Positions 36,148 through 44,208 of a stretch of 64,000 nt of DNA are shown one piece after another. Origin of the DNA: Rhodospirillales bacterium (GTDB lineage Bacteria > Pseudomonadota > Alphaproteobacteria > Reyranellales > Reyranellaceae). The notes below the pieces were generated by a model. The model was not told the origin of the DNA. It made no database searches and saw nothing but the letters and a program-made list of their open reading frames with translations. The translations under genes were made by a program, and so were the position numbers. Location of the stretch: assembly GCA_016185145.1 (NCBI GenBank), contig JACPOB010000068.1:1-64000 (forward strand). The letters are read 5' to 3'. The first letter of the stretch is position 1. Every line of letters starts with the position of its first letter.

Positions 36148-36852
36148 ATGAACTCGCTCGACAAGCTCAAGACGGTGAGCACGGCCACGGCGGCGACGGC
36201 GCTGTTCAAGCGCGGCTTTCGTACCCAGGCCATCCAGAACGTCCACCCGCTGTCGCCCAACCAGCCGACGCTGGTCGGTCCTGCCTTCACCTTGCGCTAC
36301 ATCCCGGCGCGCGAGGACCTGAACAAGCTGGACGTCTTCCGCGACCGCAGCCATCCGCAGCGCAAGGCAGTCGAGGACTGCCCGCCGGGTGCAGTGATGG
36401 TGATGGACAGCCGCAAGGACGCGCGCGCCGCCTCCGCCGGCGCCATCCTGGTGACGCGCCTGATGAAGCGCGGCGTGGCGGGCGTCGTGACCGACGGCGG
36501 CTTCCGCGATTCGGCGGAGATCGCCGCGCTCGGCATTCCCGCCTACCACCAGCGTCCCAGTGCGCCCACGAACCTGACCTTGCACCAGGCGATCGACATC
36601 AACGTGCCGATCGGCTGCGGCGATGCACCGGTATTTCCCGGCGACATCATCCTGGGCGACCAGGATGGCGTGATCGTTATTCCCGCCGACCTTCTGGACG
36701 AGATCGCCGACGAAACCTTCGAGATGACGGCCTACGAGGATTTCGTCACCGAGCAGGTGCGCGCCGGCCGCGGCATCTTCGGCCTCTACCCCGCAACCGA
36801 CCCGCAGTCGCTGACCGACTTCGCGGCCTGGCGGAAGAAGAACGGACGCTAG
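36148..36852 (+). CDS. RraA-family protein (HMG/CHA aldolase-like)
   Basis: MNSLDKLK at 36148 follows AAAGGAGAG; 234 residues. The metal/pyruvate-binding signatures of the RraA-like aldolases are present: GGVVTDGGFRDSAEI-type text as GVAGVVTDGGFRDSAEI, with the conserved R-D pair, and DVPVGCGD-like NVPIGCGDAPVFPGDIILGD. Members with this length are 4-hydroxy-4-methyl-2-oxoglutarate aldolases or oxaloacetate decarboxylases; a true RNase E regulator is less likely. Behind a sugar-acid dehydratase it could cleave a 2-keto-3-deoxy acid. Confidence 0.82.
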   Translation: MNSLDKLKTVSTATAATALFKRGFRTQAIQNVHPLSPNQPTLVGPAFTLRYIPAREDLNKLDVFRDRSHPQRKAVEDCPPGAVMVMDSRKDARAASAGAILVTRLMKRGVAGVVTDGGFRDSAEIAALGIPAYHQRPSAPTNLTLHQAIDINVPIGCGDAPVFPGDIILGDQDGVIVIPADLLDEIADETFEMTAYEDFVTEQVRAGRGIFGLYPATDPQSLTDFAAWRKKNGR

Positions 36853-36884
36853 CCGGGGGCGCGGGGCTTCCGGCCCGCTCTCCC

Positions 36885-37283
36885 TTACGACTTCATCACC
36901 GTCGCCTCACCCAACAGGGAGACGTGCGCCGCCACGATGCGCCAGCCGTCGGGCGTGCGCATCCAGGTGTGGCTCTGGCGGCCGGTCTTCGTCTGGCCGT
37001 GGCGACGGAACTCGCAATTCGCCGTGCCGAAGTCGCGACCGTAAGTGACGATCCAGAGCTTCAGGAGGTCGCGGTTGACGACGAAGCCGGGATCGCGGCC
37101 GGCGCGGAAGGCGGCGATCTGGTCGTAGCCATAGAGCTGCTCGCCGACGCCGTAGCGGAGCGTGTGCGGACTCTTCCAGAAGAGCTCGTCGAGCACGGTG
37201 ACGTCGTTGCTGTTCAGCGCCTTCTCGTAGCGATTAAAGGCGGCCGTCACCTCGGCGACGACGTCGGGGATGTTGATGTCCAT
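36885..37283 (-). CDS. AtzH/HpxZ-like SnoaL-fold protein
   Basis: A 132-residue protein of the DUF3225/AtzH-HpxZ group: [51 protein letters not shown] and [22 protein letters not shown]. Proteins of this group are encoded with amidases in the cyanuric acid/biuret (AtzE-AtzG-AtzH) and oxalurate (Hpx) pathways; their exact job is not settled. AGGAG precedes the ATG. It is downstream of the atzE-like gene on the same strand, but a family A repeat of about 110 bases separates them. Confidence 0.8.
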   Translation of the reverse strand: MDINIPDVVAEVTAAFNRYEKALNSNDVTVLDELFWKSPHTLRYGVGEQLYGYDQIAAFRAGRDPGFVVNRDLLKLWIVTYGRDFGTANCEFRRHGQTKTGRQSHTWMRTPDGWRIVAAHVSLLGEATVMKS

Positions 37284-37302
37284 GTTGCTCCTGCCTCTTT
37301 GT

Positions 37303-37412
37303 GGCCCACCCTTCGAGACGCGGTCCTGCGGACCGCTCCTCAGGGTGAGGTCAAATCAAACCAACCTCATGCTGAGGAGCATCGCGAAGCGATGCGTCTC
37401 GAAGCATGGGCC
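37303..37412. repeat. Family A palindromic repeat, copy 2 (arm order reversed)
   Basis: GGCCCACCCTTCGAGACGCG...CTCCTCAGGGTGAGG (37303-37350) is followed by CCTCATGCTGAGGAG...CGTCTCGAAGCATGGGCC (about 37364-37412). In the copies at 22058 and 58512 the halves stand in the opposite order. It lies between the AtzE- and AtzH-like genes. Confidence 0.82.
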
Positions 37413-37416
37413 ACGG

Positions 37417-38814
37417 TCATGCCGCCGGTGCACTCGCCACGCCGGCCTTCTCGAGATGGCGTGCGACGCGCAGCGCCGCGGCCTCGTTGTAATGGTTGGC
37501 GATGACCTGCACGCCGATCGGCATGCTGCCCGGCCTGTGCAGCGGCACCACCACGACCGGCAAGCCGATGAAGGAGATCGGCTGGGTGAAGACGCCGAGA
37601 TTGGCGCGCACCGCCAGGTCGACGCCATCCAGCTTCATCATCACCTGGCCGAGCTTGGGCGCGATGCAGGGCGTTGCGGGAGCGAGGATGACGTCGACCT
37701 CGCCGAACAGCTTCTGCACCATCGCGCGATAGCGCCGGCGGAAGCGTTGCGCCTTGACGTACCAGGCGCCCGGCAGCAGCGCGCCCGCCATGAAGCGCTC
37801 GCGCGTGTCGGGATCGAAGTCCTGCGGCCGCGTGCGCAAGCGCGGCAGGTGGAGTTGGCCGCCCTCGATGGCGGTGATGACGTAGGCAGCCGAACGGGCG
37901 GCCGCCGCCTGCGGGATGACGACGGTCCTGGTGGCGTCGAGCGCCTTGGCCACGCCGGCCACGGCCTCGAAGGCTTCCGGCTCGCCGCCCTTGGCGAAGT
38001 AGTCGCCGGCGACGGCGATGCGCAGGCCGCCGACGCCCTCGTTCAGGAACGGCGCCGTCGGATCGGCCGGCCGGTCGGTGCAGACGGGATCGTCGGGATC
38101 CCAGCCCTGCATGGCGTCGAACGACAGCGCGAGGTCCTCGACCGAGCGCGCGAGCGGGCCGAGATGGTCGAAGGCATCGACGAAGGGATAGGAGCCGGCG
38201 CGGCTCAGCCGGCCGTAGGTCGGTTTCAGCCCGAACAGGCCGCACAGCGAGGACGGCACGCGAATCGAGCCGTTGGTGTCGGAGCCCAACGCCAGCGGCA
38301 CCTCGCCCGCCGCCACCGCCGCCCCCGAGCCGCCCGACGAGCCGCCGGTCATGCGCGTCGTGTCGTGCGGATTGCGGGAGGGACCGTAATGGGCGTTATC
38401 GCCGGTGAAGTCGTAGGCGTACTCGCCCATGTTGAGGCCGCCGACGAGAATCGCGCCCGCCGCTTCGAGCTTGCGGATCAGCGAGCCGTCGCGCGGCGCT
38501 ATCGGCCCGTCGACATTGATCCTGGAGCCGGCGCGCGTCGGCAGGCCCTTTATGTCGAACAGGTTCTTGACCGCGAAGGGCACTCCGGCCAGCGGGCCGC
38601 GATGCACACCGGCATCGATCTCGGCCGCGCGCCTGCGGGCCCGCTCGGCCAGAACGTCGGTGAAGGCGTTGACGGTGGGCTCGCTGGTTGCGATGCGGCC
38701 GAGCGTCGCCTCGATGACGGCCGAAGCCTTGACCTTGCCCGCCATGACGGCTCGGGCGATGTCGGTCGCGGTCGCCTGCTTGGAGAGCGGGTCGGTCATG
38801 GGCGGAACACTCAT
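37417..38814 (-). CDS. atzE: AtzE-like amidase (1-carboxybiuret hydrolase large subunit)
   Basis: A 465-residue amidase-signature protein. The catalytic Lys83 (FAVKNLFD), the Ser-rich TGGSSGGSGAAVAAG (cis-Ser at 159/160) and the nucleophile Ser183 in GSDTNGSIRVP are all present. ATGA at 38811-38814 overlaps the stop of the upstream DUF4089 gene, so the two are coupled, as in known atzG-atzE pairs. In cyanuric acid breakdown, AtzEG removes ammonia from 1-carboxybiuret to give dicarboxyurea/allophanate. An oxalurate-type amidase of the Hpx pathway is the alternative, since these systems share the small partner. Confidence 0.78.
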   Translation of the reverse strand: MSVPPMTDPLSKQATATDIARAVMAGKVKASAVIEATLGRIATSEPTVNAFTDVLAERARRRAAEIDAGVHRGPLAGVPFAVKNLFDIKGLPTRAGSRINVDGPIAPRDGSLIRKLEAAGAILVGGLNMGEYAYDFTGDNAHYGPSRNPHDTTRMTGGSSGGSGAAVAAGEVPLALGSDTNGSIRVPSSLCGLFGLKPTYGRLSRAGSYPFVDAFDHLGPLARSVEDLALSFDAMQGWDPDDPVCTDRPADPTAPFLNEGVGGLRIAVAGDYFAKGGEPEAFEAVAGVAKALDATRTVVIPQAAAARSAAYVITAIEGGQLHLPRLRTRPQDFDPDTRERFMAGALLPGAWYVKAQRFRRRYRAMVQKLFGEVDVILAPATPCIAPKLGQVMMKLDGVDLAVRANLGVFTQPISFIGLPVVVVPLHRPGSMPIGVQVIANHYNEAAALRVARHLEKAGVASAPAA

Positions 38815-38996
38815 GGCCGGAACACGGGCGCCGGCGTCAGCTCATCGTCGAGCTCGACCTCGAGCAACGGCTTGGCGATCAGCATCGACCGCTCGTAGTT
38901 CACGATGACGTTGGCGCGGTACTGCGGCGCGATCGGCAGGCCGATCGCCTTGGCTGCCTCGTCGACGAGACGTCCGATATCGGGCTTTTCCTCGGC
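38811..38996 (-). CDS. atzG: AtzG-like small subunit (DUF4089)
   Basis: A 61-residue protein, MAEEKPDIGRLVDEAAKAIG to ..PAPVFRP, started at 38996 because AGAGGAAA precedes it (the frame is open 24 codons further). It shows the DUF4089 pattern: AAKAIGLPIAPQYRANVIVN followed by ERSMLIAKPLLEVEL. In the structure known for AtzEG this small helical chain packs against the amidase and is needed for its stability. It overlaps the amidase start by 4 bases. Confidence 0.82.
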   Translation of the reverse strand, partial: AEEKPDIGRLVDEAAKAIGLPIAPQYRANVIVNYERSMLIAKPLLEVELDDELTPAPVFRP

Positions 38997-39137
38997 CATT
39001 GAAATTTCCTCTTTCGTGCGAATCGACAATCTGCCGTCCGGACATCGCGGCGGCAAGAAGCATGCCAAAGGAGAGAGGAAGGACCCGCGCGCATGTGACC
39101 GATGGTTTCAAGCCGGCCATTGTCTACAACGCTCCGC
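38997..39137. promoter_or_regulatory. Divergent promoter region between atzG and atzF
   Basis: 141 bases separate the starts of the two transcripts. It must carry both promoters. I see no clear -35/-10 pair or palindromic operator, only the Shine-Dalgarno site of atzG near its left end. Confidence 0.45.
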
Positions 39138-40916
39138 ATGACCGCGCTTCTCGATCTCGGTGTCCATGCACTGCGCAGCGCCTACACCGCCGGCACCCTC
39201 GATGTCGGCCACGTGATCGAGGAGGTCCTGAAGCGAATCGCCGCGGCGGGCGACGACCGCGTCTGGATCACGCGCACGCCGGATCAGGATCTGCGGGCCG
39301 CGGCGGTGCGGCTCGATGCGCGGCGCCGCGAGATCGACCGGCTGCCGCTCTACGGCGTGCCCTTTGCGGTGAAGGACAATATCGACGTCGCGGGCCTGCC
39401 TACGACCGCGGCCTGCCCCGGCTTCTCCTATCAGCCACAGCAATCGGCCGAGGTCGTGCGGCGGCTGATCGAGGCCGGCGCCATCGTCGTCGGCAAGACC
39501 AATCTCGACCAGTTCGCCACCGGCCTGGTCGGCGTGCGCTCGCCCTACGGGGTGCCAAAGAATCCGTTCGACGCGGCGTTCGTGCCGGGCGGCTCCAGCT
39601 CGGGTTCGGGCGTCGCTGTCGCCGCGGGCCTGGTGAGCTTCTCCCTTGGCACCGATACGGCAGGTTCGGGCCGTGTGCCGGCAGGCTTCAACAACATCGT
39701 CGGCCTGAAGCCGACGCCCGGTCTGCTGAGCACCTCGGGCGTCGTGCCGGCGTGCAAGTCGCTCGATTGCGTGTCGGTGTTCGCGCTGTCGTGCGCCGAC
39801 GCTGATGCAGTGCTGAAGGTCGCGAACGAACCGCAGGCGACGACGGCGATCGGCGAGGCTTTCCACTTCGGCATGCTGGGGCACGCCGACGCCGAGTTCT
39901 TCGGCGACGACGCCTATGCCGCGCTCTATGCGCAGGCGGTCGACCGGTTGAAGGCGCTGGGCGGCACCGCCGTCGAAATCGACTACGCGCCGTTCCGCGA
40001 CGCCGCGCAGCTTCTCTACGGCGGGCCATGGGTAGCAGAGCGCACCGCCGCGGTCGGCGCGTTCATCGAAGCAGCCGACGATACCGCCGGCATCTGGCCG
40101 GTGACACGCGACATCGTCACGTCTGGCCGGGAGTACAGTGCGGTCGACGCCTTCGAGGGCCAGTATGAGCTCGCCGAGCTCGAGGCCGCGGCGCTGGCTC
40201 AGATGGCGACGCTCGACTTCATCGTCGTGCCGACGGCGCCGACCATCTATCGCGTGGCCGATCTCGAGCGCGAGCCGGTGCTCTACAACTCGCACCTCGG
40301 CCACTACACCAACTTCGTCAACTTCTTCGGGCTCAGCGCGCTGGCGTTGCCGGCTGGATTCCGGCCCGACGGCATGCCGTTCGGCATCACCCTGGTCGGC
40401 GCGGCGCATCGCGAGAGCGCATTGCTCGCCTTCGGCGCGCGCTGGCAGCGCGAGGTGCCGCTGCCTCTGGGCAAGACCACGAGCCAACTCCCGGCTGTCC
40501 TCCACGATCCCGTGCTCGTGGAGGACCGCGTCTCCATTGCCGTCGTCGGCGCGCACATGAGCGGCCTGCCGCTCAACCGCCAGCTCACCGAGCTGGGCGG
40601 TCGCCTGGAGCAGGTCGGCAAGACGGCGCCGGTCTATCGCTTCTACGCCCTGCCCGGCGGCCCGCCGCGCCGGCCCGGTATGGTGCGCGTTGCCGAGGAG
40701 GGCGGCGCCATCGAGCTCGAAGTCTGGAGCCTACCAGCCGCCGCGGTCGGCGGCTTCCTGCGCAAGATCCCGGCGCCACTGGGGTTGGGCACGGTGATGC
40801 TGGCCGACGGCTCGGGCGTTCCAGGCTTCTTGTGCGAAAGCCACGCCACAGCGGATGCAGAGGACATCACCTCACTGGGCGGTTGGCGGGCCTACCTGAA
40901 GACCCTCGCCGTCTGA
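39138..40916 (+). CDS. atzF: Allophanate hydrolase (AtzF-like)
   Basis: A 592-residue protein from ATG 39138 (no good Shine-Dalgarno site; the frame is open 12 codons upstream). The amidase domain (1-~450) has Lys in PFAVKDNIDV, PGGSSSGSGVAVAAG and the nucleophile Ser in GTDTAGSGRVPAG. A C-terminal domain (~460-592) begins IAVVGAHMSGLPLNRQL and ends SLGGWRAYL, the second domain of allophanate hydrolases. It should split allophanate into ammonia and CO2, completing the pathway of the divergently encoded AtzG-AtzE pair. The second domain may decarboxylate, as in AtzF/urea amidolyase. Confidence 0.88.
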   Translation: MTALLDLGVHALRSAYTAGTLDVGHVIEEVLKRIAAAGDDRVWITRTPDQDLRAAAVRLDARRREIDRLPLYGVPFAVKDNIDVAGLPTTAACPGFSYQPQQSAEVVRRLIEAGAIVVGKTNLDQFATGLVGVRSPYGVPKNPFDAAFVPGGSSSGSGVAVAAGLVSFSLGTDTAGSGRVPAGFNNIVGLKPTPGLLSTSGVVPACKSLDCVSVFALSCADADAVLKVANEPQATTAIGEAFHFGMLGHADAEFFGDDAYAALYAQAVDRLKALGGTAVEIDYAPFRDAAQLLYGGPWVAERTAAVGAFIEAADDTAGIWPVTRDIVTSGREYSAVDAFEGQYELAELEAAALAQMATLDFIVVPTAPTIYRVADLEREPVLYNSHLGHYTNFVNFFGLSALALPAGFRPDGMPFGITLVGAAHRESALLAFGARWQREVPLPLGKTTSQLPAVLHDPVLVEDRVSIAVVGAHMSGLPLNRQLTELGGRLEQVGKTAPVYRFYALPGGPPRRPGMVRVAEEGGAIELEVWSLPAAAVGGFLRKIPAPLGLGTVMLADGSGVPGFLCESHATADAEDITSLGGWRAYLKTLAV

Positions 40917-40946
40917 TAGGGTCCCTCCCTTCGAGGAGGAATACCC

Positions 40947-41699
40947 ATGAGCGGAAAGATCGCAGTCGTCACCGGCGCGGGCAGCGGCATCGGCCGCGCT
41001 TCGGCGCTCGCCCTGTTGAACAACGGCTACAAGGTGGCCCTGGCCGGCCGGCGCAAGGATGCGCTGGACGAGACCGCCAAGATGGCGGGCAACAACGCGC
41101 CCAACGCCATGGCGGTGCCGACCGACGTCACCAAGCGCGACGACATCGTGGCGCTGTTCGCCAAGGTCAAGGCGACTTGGGGCCGGCTCGACCTGGTATT
41201 CAACAATGCCGGCGGCGGCGCCCCGCCGGTGCCGCTCGAGGAGCTGCCCTACGAGACCTGGCTCTCGGTCGTGGCGGCCAACCTGACGGGTCCCTTCCTG
41301 TGCACCCAGGAAGCCATGAAGATCATGAAGGACCAGACGCCGCGCGGCGGGCGCATCATCAACAACGGCTCGATCTCGGCGCATGCGCCCAGGCCGTTCT
41401 CGGTCGCCTACACCTCGACCAAGCATGCCATCACCGGTCTCACCAAATCGACCTCGCTCGACGGCCGCCAGTACGACATCGCCTGCGGCCAGATCGACAT
41501 CGGCAACGCCGTGACGCCGATGACCGAGCGCATGACCAAGGGCGTGCTGCAGCCCAACGGCACGACCGTGGCCGAGCCGCGCATGGACGTGAGCGCGGTG
41601 GCCAATGCCATCCTCTACATGGACAGCCTGCCGCTCGACGCCAACGTGCAGTTCATGACGGTGATGGCGACCAAGATGCCGTTCGTCGGCAGAGGTTAG
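40947..41699 (+). CDS. Short-chain dehydrogenase/reductase
   Basis: A 250-residue SDR. The cofactor motif is [16 protein letters not shown] is present in LVFNNAGGG, and the active site is N...S...YTSTK with Ser in [17 protein letters not shown] after the second strand suggests NADP(H). GAGGAGG precedes the ATG, 30 bases behind atzF, so the two are probably cotranscribed. Its role in nitrogen-compound breakdown is not obvious; substrate unknown. Confidence 0.9.
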   Translation: MSGKIAVVTGAGSGIGRASALALLNNGYKVALAGRRKDALDETAKMAGNNAPNAMAVPTDVTKRDDIVALFAKVKATWGRLDLVFNNAGGGAPPVPLEELPYETWLSVVAANLTGPFLCTQEAMKIMKDQTPRGGRIINNGSISAHAPRPFSVAYTSTKHAITGLTKSTSLDGRQYDIACGQIDIGNAVTPMTERMTKGVLQPNGTTVAEPRMDVSAVANAILYMDSLPLDANVQFMTVMATKMPFVGRG

Positions 41700-41722
41700 C
41701 GCGTTCTGACGCGCTAACCTCT
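41691..41722. terminator. Perfect 13-bp hairpin at the SDR stop
   Basis: AGAGGTTAGCGCG and CGCGCTAACCTCT pair perfectly around TTCTGA. The TAG stop codon of the SDR lies in the left arm. There is no T-run; with the element at 41723-41758 it forms the end of this + strand transcript. Confidence 0.75.
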
Positions 41723-41758
41723 GGCGGGCGGCAGCGCTTGTAATCAAGCGCGAGAGCC
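41723..41758. repeat. Family D 36-bp repeat, copy 1
   Basis: This segment equals the reverse complement of 57227-57262 at 35 of 36 positions. Its core GCGCTTGTAATCAAGCGC is itself a palindrome. Both copies lie directly beside a strong hairpin that includes a stop codon of the adjacent gene. Confidence 0.85.
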
Positions 41759-41845
41759 CGCACCGGGCCAGAAAAGACAAGATCATGAGCGAGCCAGGAG
41801 GCTCGCGGTCCAAAAGACCATGATCATGAGCGGACCTTGGAGGTC

Positions 41846-42721
41846 CTAAACTGTGACGCCTGCCCGCCGCAGCTCGCCTAGAAACTCGATCACGAGTCGG
41901 TAGCCGGCGACGGCACCCGGCTCCGTCTGCACGTGGGTGGTGGCGAGCACGACCAGGCCCTGGCGCCCGGCGCGCACGCAGATGCCCTCCCGCACGAGCG
42001 CGTCGGCGTGCCGGCGGACCGTCTCATAGGGCAGGCGCAGCGACCGGGAGACCACTCCCACGCTGACCGGCTGGCGCTGGCTGTCGGCCAGCACCGTCGA
42101 GCTGGTCGCGAGCGAGGTCTTGGCCACGTGCTTGACGTTCGCCGTCCAGATCGCGGTGTAGACCAGGCCCTTCATCAGGTCACCGGCCCAGAAATCGCGC
42201 ATCAACCGCATGGCCACCAGCAGCAGGCCGAGGCCGGCGACAGCGATGGCTGTCTGCTCTTTCGTGAGGCGCCCTGACGATGGCGGACGCCGCGACGCCG
42301 AGGGGAAGGCGATGACGCCGATGCGCGTCAGATCGACCAGCAGGCGCACGGTGTCGACGTAGATGCTTCGCATGAATGTCGTGATCAGGCGGCTTTTCAG
42401 CACGGACGCCGGCACGGCGAGCCCGCCTCCGGGGCTGACACATTTGCCGCTGCGAACGAGTACCTGGGCATGGCGGCGCACGGTTTCGTAAGGCATGCCG
42501 ATCTTGCGCGACAGCTCCCGCACGCCGATTGCCTTGCGATGGGGCGCGATCAGCTGACCATGGACGAGGACCAGGAAGATCGCTCCATCGGCCATGTCCT
42601 GCTGCAGCCGGGTCAGGGAATCGAAGGCGCGCAGATAATACTCGGTCGAGACCCGGGCGACAGGCCGCACATGGCGCTGCGCCGCGGTCGTCACCGGATC
42701 TGCCGTAGCGGGCCGGTTCAC
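41846..42721 (-). CDS. Double helix-turn-helix protein, copy 1
   Basis: A 291-residue protein starting at GTG 42721 after GAGGG. It has two related winged-helix/HTH segments: GVRELSRKIGMPYETVRRHAQVLVRSG (around residues 66-90; quoted in part PYETVRRH) and, near 225-250, SRSLRLPYETVRRHADAL. Between them lie about 120 residues with a hydrophobic stretch (AVAGLGLLLVAMRLM) and the segment DFWAGDLMKGLVYTAIW. No ligand-binding domain that I know is present. It is paralogous over its whole length to the gene at 43252. A transcription factor role is likely; a membrane-associated one is possible. Confidence 0.72.
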   Translation of the reverse strand: MNRPATADPVTTAAQRHVRPVARVSTEYYLRAFDSLTRLQQDMADGAIFLVLVHGQLIAPHRKAIGVRELSRKIGMPYETVRRHAQVLVRSGKCVSPGGGLAVPASVLKSRLITTFMRSIYVDTVRLLVDLTRIGVIAFPSASRRPPSSGRLTKEQTAIAVAGLGLLLVAMRLMRDFWAGDLMKGLVYTAIWTANVKHVAKTSLATSSTVLADSQRQPVSVGVVSRSLRLPYETVRRHADALVREGICVRAGRQGLVVLATTHVQTEPGAVAGYRLVIEFLGELRRAGVTV

Positions 42722-43076
42722 GATCAGACCCTCACGCGGGGATCAGTGGCTCAATTTGGGTGGCCAACTGGCTCATTTTGGGCACTTACCGGCTTCTACA
42801 GCCGGTTGCAAGCGGAGTACCCAGGCGCGGGGAGTTCGCTCTAGTACGGCGGGCAAAGTGTCAGAGCAAGAATCCAGGGATCGTCGGTCGCCAAGCCGCA
42901 AGGCTTCGCGAAAAAGTCATGTGCACAACGAGCGGTCGAACGAGGTCGCCTGCGATCCTCGCAAGCCGGGAACGTGCGCAACCCATTGCGCCGCGGCCTT
43001 GCTGCTCGCGGTCCTCGGCGGCGAGCCGGTGGCGCTGCGGGACGGCTGCTGCCTGCTTACCGGATCGGCCCCCGTC

Positions 43077-43172
43077 GTCCGCCAACGGGAACGCCAGGCG
43101 CATGCCCGGCCTGCTGGTCGGCGTCCTGACCGAGATGTCGCTCTTGTCGAGCTGCATCAGGGTGGGGACGAC
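43077..43172 (-). pseudogene. C-terminal remnant of FMN-dependent hydroxyacid oxidase
   Basis: The 32 codons read LMQLDKSDISVRTPTSRPGM then RLAFPLAD, matching the end of the intact enzyme encoded at 44209-45294 (LKQLDKSYISASTPTNLPGV then HSAFPLMH). The rest of the enzyme is missing, and the fragment sits upstream of HTH copy 1, just as the intact gene sits upstream of HTH copy 2. It is the trace of a duplicated oxidase-regulator unit. Confidence 0.75.
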
Positions 43173-43251
43173 TAGAGGAAAGCGCACGCAGGAGATCACG
43201 GTTGCAACGGGCACATTCCGTTCGGCTGACTCCAGCAGAACCGAATGTGAT

Positions 43252-44121
43252 TTAGATCTTCACCCCGCCGAGCCGCAACTCGGCAAGAAACGCCATCACC
43301 AGGCGATGGCCGGCTACGCTGCCGGCCACCGTGCGTTCGAGCATCTGGGCCGACACGAATACGCCCTGACGCCCGGCACGCACGCAGAGTCCTTCCCGGA
43401 CGAGTGCGTCGGCGTGCCGCCGGGCGGTTTCATAAGGCAGGCGCAGCGATCGGGCAATCGCCAGCACGCTGACCGGCTGGCGGAGGTCGTCGGGCAGCAC
43501 CGACGACGTGGCGGCGCGAGACGTGTTGGTCACGTGCTTGACGTTCGCCGTCCAGATCGCCGTGAAGACAAGCCCCTTCACCAGATCGCCGCCCCAGAAG
43601 TCGCGCATCAGCCGCACGCCGGCCAGCAGCAGGCCCATCGCGGCGATGGTGATGACCATCTGCTCCATCGTCAGACGTCCTGGTGGCGGTGCACGCCGCA
43701 ACGCCGAAGGAAACGTGACGGCGCCAATGCGCGTCAGATCGACCAGCAGGCGCACCGCGTTGACATGGATCCTGCGCAGCATGCGGGAGGCACGTGGCCC
43801 CTCGAGCATGGTATCGGGCACCGTGAGTCCGCCCGTCATGACGACGCAAGCGCCGCTTAGCTCGAGGTCACGAACATGCCGGCGCACCGTCTCGTAAGGA
43901 AGATTGAGCTCACGCGACAGCTCGCGAACGGCCATCGGCTTGCGGCCGGCCCCGGCGAGCCGGCCGCGCCAGAGCGTCATGATGATCGACGCACTGACCG
44001 CGTGCTCGTGCAGCTGACCGAGGAGATCGAAGCTGCGCATGAAGAACTCATACGACACACGCATCACGGGATGGAAGTCGTGCCTCGCCGTCGGCAAACT
44101 TCGGATATCGCTCTGACTCAT
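43252..44121 (-). CDS. Double helix-turn-helix protein, copy 2
   Basis: A 289-residue paralogue of the gene at 41846, started at ATG 44121 by alignment with copy 1 (RPVARVSTEYYLRAFD versus HPVMRVSYEFFMRSFD); a GTG at 44181 is in frame. Both HTH segments are kept (NLPYETVRRHVRDL and RLPYETARRHADAL), as is the central DFWGGDLVKGLVFTAIWTAN. It lies directly behind the FMN oxidase gene on the same strand, which suggests that it regulates that enzyme or is coexpressed with it. Confidence 0.72.
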   Translation of the reverse strand: MSQSDIRSLPTARHDFHPVMRVSYEFFMRSFDLLGQLHEHAVSASIIMTLWRGRLAGAGRKPMAVRELSRELNLPYETVRRHVRDLELSGACVVMTGGLTVPDTMLEGPRASRMLRRIHVNAVRLLVDLTRIGAVTFPSALRRAPPPGRLTMEQMVITIAAMGLLLAGVRLMRDFWGGDLVKGLVFTAIWTANVKHVTNTSRAATSSVLPDDLRQPVSVLAIARSLRLPYETARRHADALVREGLCVRAGRQGVFVSAQMLERTVAGSVAGHRLVMAFLAELRLGGVKI

Positions 44122-44208
44122 GTGGCGACCGTTCGTCTTCGGCAATCTCCCTAAGCGAAGTACCCAGGCGCAGGTTGCCACCGATACCGCTGCCTGCTGT
44201 CGACGTCG

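Noticed and set aside
42861..43214. 117-codon minus frame as a separate gene
   Set aside because: Only its codons 15-46 resemble anything (the oxidase end); the rest is spacer sequence.
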